Assembly: GCA_964449305.1 (NCBI GenBank)
Contig: CAYUYM010000188.1
Location: forward strand, 1-6,611
Direction of reading: 5' to 3'
Source of the DNA: CAYUYM01 sp964449305
Lineage (GTDB): Bacteria > Bacteroidota > Ignavibacteria > SZUA-365 > CAYQST01
Length of the DNA stretch: 6,611 bases
Shown here piece after piece: positions 1 through 5,473 of this stretch. The notes below the pieces were generated by a model. That model did no database searches. It saw nothing but the letters and a program-made list of their open reading frames with translations, and was not told the origin of the DNA. The stretch's first letter is position 1, and the number at the start of each line of letters is the position of its first letter. The translations under genes were made by a program, and so were the position numbers.

Positions 1-665
1 GAGGTGCGCGGAGCCGGCCCGCCGGCGGGGATGTCGCCGAAGTACCGCGTTGCGAGGGCGAGCGCCTCGTCCGGATCCACATCGCCCGCGATGACGAGCG
101 CGGCATTGTCGGGCCGGTAGTACGCGCGATGGAAGTCGAGCACATCCTCCAGCGTTGCCGCCGCGATGTCCTCCATGGATCCGATCACCGGGTGGCCGTA
201 GGGATGCACGCGGTAGGAGCACTCGGCGATGTGCGTCTCCGCCGAGCCGTAGGGCTGGTTGTCGACCCGCTGGCGCTTCTCCTCCAGCACCACATTGCGC
301 TGGACGTCGAGCCCATCCTGCGTGATGGAAAGGCCGAGGAGGCGGTCGGACTCCAGCCAGAGGGCGAGCTCGAGGCAGTGAGACGGCACCACCATGTAGT
401 AGTTCGTCTTGTCCTCCGTCGTGTAGGCGTTGTTGTAGCCGCCCACACGCTCACACACGGTGTCGAAGAGCCCGCGTGGCACGTTGACCGAGCCGTTGAA
501 CATGAGGTGCTCGAAGAGATGCGCGAAACCCGTGCGCCCGGGGGGCTCGTCCTTGGAGCCGACGTGGTAGCAGATGTTCACGCACACGATGGGCGTTGTC
601 GGGTCGCGGTGGATGACGACCGGCAGGCCGTTGGGCAGGATGTGGCGCGTGAAGTCGATGGTCAT
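1..665 (-). CDS. M16 family zinc metallopeptidase, second of a tandem pair (partial, N-terminal 221 residues)
   Basis: The start is an ATG at 665-663; the frame is open to the left window edge, so the C-terminal half is missing. The visible part is the M16 N-terminal catalytic domain. The inverted zinc motif HxxEH is intact (H49-L-F-E52-H53), and the third zinc ligand is expected in the RNVVLEE motif (E128/E129, about 76 residues after H53, as in the family). Residues 161-215 lead into the second M16 domain with the usual YYRPDNA and AGDVDPDEA motifs. Members cleave peptides or unfolded segments inside a two-halved chamber, often as dimers. The gene overlaps the upstream M16 gene by 4 bp (ATGA), so translational coupling is likely. 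It aligns without gaps to that neighbour over about 215 residues, with about 53% identity by hand count. No signal peptide is visible. It carries five cysteines (C28, C32, C71, C97, C149), whereas the whole 422-residue neighbour has one. Family assignment is firm; the substrate is unknown. Confidence 0.93.
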   Translation of the reverse strand, partial: MTIDFTRHILPNGLPVVIHRDPTTPIVCVNICYHVGSKDEPPGRTGFAHLFEHLMFNGSVNVPRGLFDTVCERVGGYNNAYTTEDKTNYYMVVPSHCLELALWLESDRLLGLSITQDGLDVQRNVVLEEKRQRVDNQPYGSAETHIAECSYRVHPYGHPVIGSMEDIAAATLEDVLDFHRAYYRPDNAALVIAGDVDPDEALALATRYFGDIPAGGPAPRT

Positions 666-1930
666 GGCAGGGTCGGCGAGTTGGGATAGGGCAGGTAGTG
701 CAGCACGGTGGCGTTGGTCTCGACAAGCCATGTGCGTGCGGCGTACTGCACATCCTCGGCGCGTGCGGCCTGGATGTGCCCGATCTCCCGGTTGATGAGG
801 GATGTGTCCTTCATGAGCACATGGAAGGAGTTGAGGAGGTCGGCCCGCGACTGGAGCGAGGTGAGGTTGCGGACATACGATGCGACGAGCCGGTTCTGCG
901 CCTTGACGAGTTCCTCCTCGGTGATGCCGTTGTCACGGATGTCACGGAGCTCGTCCCAGAAGCGGCGCTCAATGGAGGAGAGATCCCGGCCCTTCTGGGC
1001 GAGGGCGCGGAAGATGAAGAGCCCGGGCAGTTCGAGTCCGTAGGCGAAGGCCGTGGTGGACTGTGCGACGCGGGCATCGTAGACGAGCCTGCGGTAGAGG
1101 CGCGAGCTTTCACCGGAGGAGAGCACCTCGGCGAGGATGTCGAGCGGGAGGAAATCCTCGGAGGTGATGGGCGGGATGTGGAGGCCGGTGATGATGCCGG
1201 GCAGCGGGATGGAGTCGTAGACGAAGTCGCGCACCTGGACCATCTGGAGCGGTTCATGCATCACCGGGCGGAACACCTCGCCGGAGCCGTTGCCGATGTC
1301 GCCGAAGTGGTGCATGATGAGATCCACCGCCTCGTCGCGGTCCATGTCGCCCGCCACGCAGAGGCTGGCATTCGCGGGCCGGTAATACATCGCGTGGAAG
1401 GATCGCACATCGGCGAGTGAGGCGGAGGCGATGTCGGCCATGCTGCCGATGGTGGGCCAGCGGTAGGCCTGCACCTTGAAGGCGTGGGAGAAGAGCTCCT
1501 CGTACATCGTTCCATACGGCTGGTTGTCGTAGCGTGCACGTCGCTCCTCCATCACCACATTGCGCTGCGTCTCGAGTGTCTGTTCGTTCACATTGAGGCT
1601 GCGCATGCGGTCGGCCTCCAGCCAGAGGCCGAGGGCGAGCTGATGCGAGGGCAGTGTCTCGTAGTAGTTGGTGCGGTCAAACGAGGTGGAGGCATTGAGT
1701 GTGCCGCCGGCCTTCTGCACCATGGCGAAATGCCCGTTGGCTGGCACGTTCTCGGAACCCTGGAACATCATGTGCTCGAACAGATGCGCGAAGCCCGTCC
1801 GGCCCTCGCGCTCGTTCTTCGAGCCGACCTGGTACCAGAGGTTGATCGCGACGATCGGCAGGGAGCGATCGATGTGCAGGATCACATGGAGGCCGTTCGG
1901 CAGATCGAATTCTTCAAATGCAATGTTCAC
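662..1930 (-). CDS. M16 family zinc metallopeptidase (insulinase/processing-peptidase-like), first of a tandem pair
   Basis: This is a complete 422-residue protein, the usual size of a single-unit bacterial M16 peptidase. It starts with GTG (1930-1928). The surA stop codon is in frame only nine codons upstream with no other start between, and the N-terminus lines up exactly with the paralogue that follows, so this start is well supported. The catalytic domain (about residues 10-160) has H49-L-F-E52-H53 and the downstream glutamate pair E128/E129 in RNVVMEE. The C-terminal M16 domain (about 165-350) holds the YYRPANA motif and SSRLYRRL, with R277 in the position of the family's substrate-binding arginine. 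The tyrosine that usually follows about 13 residues later is replaced by Q290. That pattern resembles catalytic subunits that rely on a partner. No signal peptide, lipobox or membrane segment is visible, so a cytoplasmic location is most likely. The gene sits 24 bp after surA and overlaps the next M16 gene by 4 bp. The physiological substrate cannot be told from sequence. Confidence 0.95.
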   Translation of the reverse strand: MNIAFEEFDLPNGLHVILHIDRSLPIVAINLWYQVGSKNEREGRTGFAHLFEHMMFQGSENVPANGHFAMVQKAGGTLNASTSFDRTNYYETLPSHQLALGLWLEADRMRSLNVNEQTLETQRNVVMEERRARYDNQPYGTMYEELFSHAFKVQAYRWPTIGSMADIASASLADVRSFHAMYYRPANASLCVAGDMDRDEAVDLIMHHFGDIGNGSGEVFRPVMHEPLQMVQVRDFVYDSIPLPGIITGLHIPPITSEDFLPLDILAEVLSSGESSRLYRRLVYDARVAQSTTAFAYGLELPGLFIFRALAQKGRDLSSIERRFWDELRDIRDNGITEEELVKAQNRLVASYVRNLTSLQSRADLLNSFHVLMKDTSLINREIGHIQAARAEDVQYAARTWLVETNATVLHYLPYPNSPTLP

Positions 1931-1954
1931 AGGTCGTGTCGGTGTTGTGGGGGA

Positions 1955-3238
1955 TCAGCGGAAAACCTTCCAGTACACATTCTTCCTGATGCCTTCGAGC
2001 CAGGACACGTACTCCTTGTTCTGCTTGACAATTTTTGCATAGGAGGCGATGCGCTGGTAGTCGTTGTCCATCGTGGCGCGGTGTGGCGGGATGCGCCGTG
2101 CGAGCTGCACGATGGCATAGGCGTAATCGCGTTCCATGGGGATCTTCACCGGTGTGGAGATCTGTCCCTCGGAAAGATTCTGCTGCACGGTCTTCATCTC
2201 ATCCGACAGCTCGGCAACCTCGCGCAGACCGAGGGATCCGCCCTTGGCGCGCGTCTGCACATCCTCCGACACGCGGAGGGCGGTGGCGGCGAAATCCGCG
2301 CCCTTCAGGATGCTGTCCCGCACGGCGGCAAGCTGGGCCACGGTGGCGCTGTCACTTTCGCCCGTCCGCTGCACGCGGATGAGGATGTGCTGCGGGTTGA
2401 CCGATTCGCCCTTGCGCTCGACGAGCTTGATGATGTGGAAGCCGAAGGCCGTCTCGATGATGCCGGACACTTCCCCCGGCTGGAGGGCGAAGGCGGCCTC
2501 CTCGAAGGCCTTCACGAACACGCCGCGCCGGGCCAGGCCCAGACGGCCGCCGTTCTTCGCGCTCCCGACGTCCTCCGAATGACGGCGTGCAAGTTCCGAG
2601 AAGTCGGCACCGGCGTTGATGGAATCGAGCAGGGCCTCCGCGCGCTTGCGGGCGTTGGTGCGGAAATCCTCGATGATCTTCGGAAACATGGTGATCTGCC
2701 GCAGCTCCACCTGCTCGGGCACCTGCGGAAGGCTGTCGCGGTAGGCGGCGAAGAACTCCTCCACCTCGCGATGCGACACCGCGGTGGCGCCGAATTTGTT
2801 CATCTGCACCTGGCGGACAAGAAGGTTCTTCCGCACATCCTCACGGAACTCGCGCTTGAGCTGCGTGATGCTCATCCCCGCGGCCTCCTCCAGCTTCTCC
2901 CGCGATCCGTAGCTCTGTTCCATGGACCGGAGCTGCGCCTCCACCTGCGCGGTCACCTCCTCCTCGGACACCTCCACGCTGTCGAGGTCGGCCTGCGCCA
3001 GGATGAGCTTGTCGGTCACCATCGCATCGAGCATGCGCTCGCGGAGGTTCGGATCCCGGCGGAACTCCTCGGGGTTGCGCATCGAGTACTGGAGCAGTTT
3101 CAGGTCGAGTTCCGACTGCGTGATGATCTCGTTGCCGATGACGGCCACCGTTCGGTCGACGATCTGGGAGGCCGCAGGAGGTGCCCACAGGACAAGGAGC
3201 GCTGCAAGTGGAAGAAGTGTGTGCGTGATGTGTTTCAT
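1955..3238 (-). CDS. surA: SurA-type periplasmic chaperone / peptidyl-prolyl cis-trans isomerase
   Basis: This 427-residue protein is almost the length of E. coli SurA (428). Residues 1-24 are a Sec signal peptide (MKH, hydrophobic core LLPLAALLVLW, probable cleavage after PPAAS). Residues 25-170 form the SurA N-terminal chaperone region, beginning with the typical VDRTVAVIGNEIITQSEL. Parvulin domain 1 is at about 176-275 (GADFSELARRHSED, GGRLGL, FGFHIIKL) and domain 2 at about 281-383 (QHILIRVQ, SEDVQTRAKGGSLGL). A C-terminal helix ends in WLEGIRKNVYWKVFR. SurA proteins escort unfolded outer-membrane proteins across the periplasm and catalyse prolyl isomerisation. Domain 1 lacks the N-terminal HIL histidine, and domain 2 lacks the FGxHII end. 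The ATG is the only start after an in-frame TGA 27 bp upstream. No Shine-Dalgarno motif is seen. It follows a 224-bp structured gap and is probably co-transcribed with the two M16 genes. Confidence 0.92.
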   Translation of the reverse strand: MKHITHTLLPLAALLVLWAPPAASQIVDRTVAVIGNEIITQSELDLKLLQYSMRNPEEFRRDPNLRERMLDAMVTDKLILAQADLDSVEVSEEEVTAQVEAQLRSMEQSYGSREKLEEAAGMSITQLKREFREDVRKNLLVRQVQMNKFGATAVSHREVEEFFAAYRDSLPQVPEQVELRQITMFPKIIEDFRTNARKRAEALLDSINAGADFSELARRHSEDVGSAKNGGRLGLARRGVFVKAFEEAAFALQPGEVSGIIETAFGFHIIKLVERKGESVNPQHILIRVQRTGESDSATVAQLAAVRDSILKGADFAATALRVSEDVQTRAKGGSLGLREVAELSDEMKTVQQNLSEGQISTPVKIPMERDYAYAIVQLARRIPPHRATMDNDYQRIASYAKIVKQNKEYVSWLEGIRKNVYWKVFR

Positions 3239-3357
3239 GCGGTATTCCGGGGGTTCACACCGTCACCCTTCGGATGACGGTGTCGTTGTTCGGTCGATCC
3301 TTGGTCACCGTGAACGAATATAGCCTTTCCATCCATGGTTTCCTTTTCATCTGCCAT
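3235..3357 (-). CDS. Doubtful 40-codon ORF overlapping the surA start
   Basis: An ATG at 3357-3355 opens a 40-codon frame (begins MADEKETMDGKAIFVHG, ends NPRNTA) whose TGA overlaps the surA ATG by 4 bp (ATGA). The product would be hydrophilic, rich in Gly, His, Asp and Arg, with no signal peptide or membrane segment. Against coding: only about 18 of 39 non-stop codons after the start end in G or C, far fewer than in the neighbouring genes; any frame open at this point must end at that ATGA; and it contains the 12-bp hairpin. It is also incompatible with transcription starting near 3308. It is listed because a coupled leader ORF would matter for surA expression, but I think it is more likely non-coding. 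Confidence 0.12.
   Translation of the reverse strand: MADEKETMDGKAIFVHGDQGSTEQRHRHPKGDGVNPRNTA
3257..3283 (-). promoter_or_regulatory. Strong hairpin in the surA leader
   Basis: On the surA mRNA strand, arms ACACCGTCATCC and GGGTGACGGTGT pair over 12 bp with one G-U wobble, closed by a 3-nt GAA loop. The outer 9 bp are perfect. It ends 18 nt before the surA ATG, at the edge of the ribosome footprint. No T-tract follows, so it is not a standard terminator. On the opposite strand the G-U becomes a C-A mismatch, so the fold fits best in surA-direction RNA. Possible roles are translational control, an mRNA processing or stability site, or an operator. Confidence 0.45.
3315..3322 (-). promoter_or_regulatory. 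Weak candidate promoter box for surA
   Basis: The minus strand reads TATATTCG, close to the Bacteroidota -7 element TAnnTTTG (5 of 6 fixed positions) and also to a sigma70 -10 box (TATATT, 5 of 6). It lies in a stretch (about 3316-3352) that is clearly AT-richer than its surroundings. I find no convincing upstream -33/-35 element at the expected spacing. If used, transcription would start near 3308 and give a leader of about 70 nt containing the 3257-3283 hairpin. Confidence 0.22.
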
Positions 3358-3372
3358 GATCGGGCGGTGCTG

Positions 3373-3396
3373 CGGATCGCGTGCTGCAGCGATCCG
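3373..3396 (-). repeat. Perfect 8-bp inverted repeat in the gap before surA
   Basis: Arms CGGATCGC and GCGATCCG are perfectly complementary around an 8-nt centre (TGCAGCAC on the minus strand). The sequence GCAGCAC also recurs directly just downstream. It could be an RNA hairpin or a dimeric protein-binding site. No T-tract follows, so it is not a terminator by itself. The repeat is seen directly; function is unknown. Confidence 0.4.
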
Positions 3397-3423
3397 GAAC
3401 GGCCGTCATTCTACAACGGAACA

Positions 3424-3452
3424 GGCACAGGAAACAAGGCTCTTCCGGTGCC
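3424..3452 (-). terminator. Stem-loop just after the lipoprotein gene, possible weak terminator or 3' end structure
   Basis: On the transcribed strand, arms GGCACCGGAA and TTCCTGTGCC can pair over 10 bp with one mismatch around a 9-nt loop. The stem starts 11 nt after the TGA of the lipoprotein gene. The bases that follow are only moderately T-rich (TGTTCCGTTGT), so this is not a textbook Rho-independent terminator. It could attenuate transcription into surA or protect the 3' end of an upstream message. Confidence 0.35.
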
Positions 3453-3462
3453 CCTCCATGCA

Positions 3463-5466
3463 TCAGTTCTGCTCCGCGTTGGTGAAACCGAGCATGTCCG
3501 GGTATTCCTGCACCTGGTGCCGTTTCCGCAGGGTGTCCAGCCAGGCACGGCTTGCCCGTGCATTGGCCGCCTCCCGGGCGCGGACGAGGCACTCGGGGCG
3601 GGCCTCCTCGAAGGTCTTCTCCCGCGCCGCTTCGCGGCCGTTCAGCCGGAGGATGGAGAAGGCCTGGTCGATCTCCAGCACGCGTGTGTGCGTGCCGACC
3701 TCCATGGTGGAGGCGATGCGCGCCTGCTCGGTCGCATCGACCGGCTGCCAGCCCCACGATCCGCCCTCGGTGAAGTTCGTCGCCCGGCGCGTGTGATGGC
3801 GGGCCAGCTCCGCGAAGTCGGCTCCGGCGTCGAGGCTGTCGAGCAGGCGTTCGGCGATGCGGCGGTCGTAGACGAAGATCTCGGAGAAGTTCACCCGGTC
3901 GGGCCAGCGCAGCTCGCTCCGGTGCTCGCGCCACCATGCCTCCACATCGGCATCGGTGATCGCGACGTGGTCGAACACCTGGCGCTGCTCTGCAAGGTCG
4001 CCGAGCGCCTTCGCACGGAAGTCGTTCATGAGGCGGTGGAAGCGCGTTGACGTGTCGCGTATGGTGCGGGCCCGATCGGTGAGCATGCGCTGTTCGGCAA
4101 TCATGAGGGCGATGCTGTCGAGCGAGGCCGGTGTGAAGCGCCGCATCTGCAGCGCGGGCTCGTGGCGTATGGTCAGCATGGCCTCTCTCACCGTGCAGGG
4201 GCCGGTGGAGAGCCGGAACAGCCAGGCCTCGCGAAGCTGGGGATCGATGCGCGCCTCCCAACCGGGGGAGGATGTGGTCATGGAGTTGTCCATGAGTGAT
4301 GCGATCCTCCGGATCACCTCGGGACTTGGCGAGTACGCGTATTCGCGGCGGAGGGACTCCAGGTAGCGCGGGTAGTCGATGGGCTTTCCGTACAGGAGAT
4401 ACGTGCGCTTGAGGTCCTGCTCCTGCTCCTCGAGCGTGCGCGGTTCGAGCGCGCTGATGAGCTTGATGAGGTGCAGCCCATACGGCGTGCGGACGATGGG
4501 TGACACCTCCCCCGGTTTGAGAAGCCGCAGGGCCTCCTCAAAGTTCGGATCGAGATCGGAACCGCGCTCCACCCAGCCCATGTTCCCACCGGCCGGACCC
4601 GAGCTTGCGTCCATGGAGTTGCGCCGGGCGAGGTCCTCAAAGGATGCAAGCCCGCGGCGCAGGGAATCAAGGATGAGGGTGAGGTGCGCGATGCCGGCGG
4701 AGGTGTCGTCGGGCGTCTTCACATCGAGGCGGTAGAGGATGTGCCCCGCCTCCATGCGCTGCAGCAGGGGCTGCCGCCCGGTGAGCTTGAAGATGTGGTA
4801 CCCGAAGCGCGAGCGGATGAGATGGGGGGCAATCTGCCCCACCGTCATGCCCGATAGCATCCGGTCCATTTCGGGAAGCGTGGTGCCGGGGACGAACCAC
4901 CCGAGGTCTCCCCTGTTGCGTGCGATCTGCCCGTCCTCGCTCAGGGCCATCGCCAGCGAATCGAACGACGCGGGGTCGGCCTGGATCTGCCCCAGGAGCT
5001 TCGCCGCCTCCTCGCGTGTCCTCGTGGTGTCCAACCCGCCGCGGTAGTCGTGATGGAAGCGGATGAGGATGTGCGAGGAACGCAGCTCCCATCGGCGCAT
5101 CTCGTAGAGCTCACGGATGCCGGGCTGCACGAGGCGCTCGTCGATCAGGAAATACTGCGCCATGTCGCGTTCCTGCTGGGCGACGTCGGCCTGGAGGGAG
5201 GAATCGGACTCGAGGCCGAGCGCCCGTCCCTCGGCCGCCTTGAGCCGGAAGTCGATGAGCCGCTGCAGGAGGTCATGACGCTCGTTGCGCCCTGCGGGGA
5301 CGGGGAGCGTGAGGCTCCGGCAGTAGTCGGTGAGTGTCCGAACCGTGATCGTGTCCCGCTCCACCACGGCCAGCACACTGTCGTTCGACGAGGAACAGCC
5401 GGTGACAAGAGTCATCGCCCCGGCGAGGAGCAGCAACGCCAGGGAGGGAAGGGATGGGTGCTTCAT
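3463..5466 (-). CDS. Lipoprotein with three parvulin (PpiC-type) domains, putative envelope foldase
   Basis: This is a complete 667-residue protein. Residues 1-23 form a lipoprotein signal peptide with lipobox LVTGC, lipidated at C24 and followed by Ser residues, so it is probably membrane-anchored facing the periplasm. A short SurA-like N-terminal segment (about 30-125) precedes parvulin domain 1 (about 129-230: SSHILIRF, GDLGW, FGYHIFKL) and domain 2 (about 239-337: GHILYRL, GGNMGWVERG, YGLHLIKL). A helical linker follows, then a third, degenerate parvulin-like domain (about 524-610: WPDRVNFSEIFV, GADFAELA, GGSWGW) without the usual His. The last 50 residues are Arg- and Ala-rich and probably helical. 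Domains 1 and 2 look able to isomerise prolyl bonds; domain 3 is more likely structural or peptide-binding. It starts 7 bp after the upstream PPIase stop, and shares that gene's C-terminal architecture, so the two are tandem paralogues. By hand count it has 77 Arg but only 12 Lys. The signal peptide fixes the start. Confidence 0.9.
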   Translation of the reverse strand: MKHPSLPSLALLLLAGAMTLVTGCSSSNDSVLAVVERDTITVRTLTDYCRSLTLPVPAGRNERHDLLQRLIDFRLKAAEGRALGLESDSSLQADVAQQERDMAQYFLIDERLVQPGIRELYEMRRWELRSSHILIRFHHDYRGGLDTTRTREEAAKLLGQIQADPASFDSLAMALSEDGQIARNRGDLGWFVPGTTLPEMDRMLSGMTVGQIAPHLIRSRFGYHIFKLTGRQPLLQRMEAGHILYRLDVKTPDDTSAGIAHLTLILDSLRRGLASFEDLARRNSMDASSGPAGGNMGWVERGSDLDPNFEEALRLLKPGEVSPIVRTPYGLHLIKLISALEPRTLEEQEQDLKRTYLLYGKPIDYPRYLESLRREYAYSPSPEVIRRIASLMDNSMTTSSPGWEARIDPQLREAWLFRLSTGPCTVREAMLTIRHEPALQMRRFTPASLDSIALMIAEQRMLTDRARTIRDTSTRFHRLMNDFRAKALGDLAEQRQVFDHVAITDADVEAWWREHRSELRWPDRVNFSEIFVYDRRIAERLLDSLDAGADFAELARHHTRRATNFTEGGSWGWQPVDATEQARIASTMEVGTHTRVLEIDQAFSILRLNGREAAREKTFEEARPECLVRAREAANARASRAWLDTLRKRHQVQEYPDMLGFTNAEQN

Positions 5467-5473
5467 GCCGGTG

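Noticed and set aside
507..1800. Near-identical DNA stretches around 507-535 and 1772-1800 as a separate repeat element.
   Set aside because: They encode the conserved zinc-motif segment (HLFEH) of the two M16 paralogues and lie exactly one gene-length apart (1265 bp), so the gene duplication explains them.
1928..1957. SurA-M16 fusion by stop-codon read-through, since the surA TGA is in frame with the M16 GTG only nine codons away.
   Set aside because: A one-in-three chance arrangement. The eight codons between stop and GTG carry no recognisable read-through context, and the GTG start aligns exactly with the paralogue's N-terminus.
1484..3277. A 597-codon open frame on the plus strand, antisense to surA and the start of the first M16 gene.
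   Set aside because: The opposing minus-strand genes have clear family motifs, a signal peptide and the correct length. The plus-strand product matches no motif and is rich in His, Leu, Arg and Gly, as expected for the antisense of GC-rich coding DNA.
3239..3462. A riboswitch, tRNA or small RNA gene in the intergenic gap.
   Set aside because: Only simple hairpins are visible. I recognise no cloverleaf, no known aptamer core and no T-tract terminator defining a small RNA.
3347..4261. A 304-codon minus-strand open frame overlapping the end of the lipoprotein gene.
   Set aside because: It lies in another frame of the strongly supported lipoprotein gene and its translation is low-complexity (Arg, Ala, His, Pro). 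Its last 20 codons (ATG at 3409 to stop at 3347) could form a tiny ORF in the gap, but nothing supports translation.
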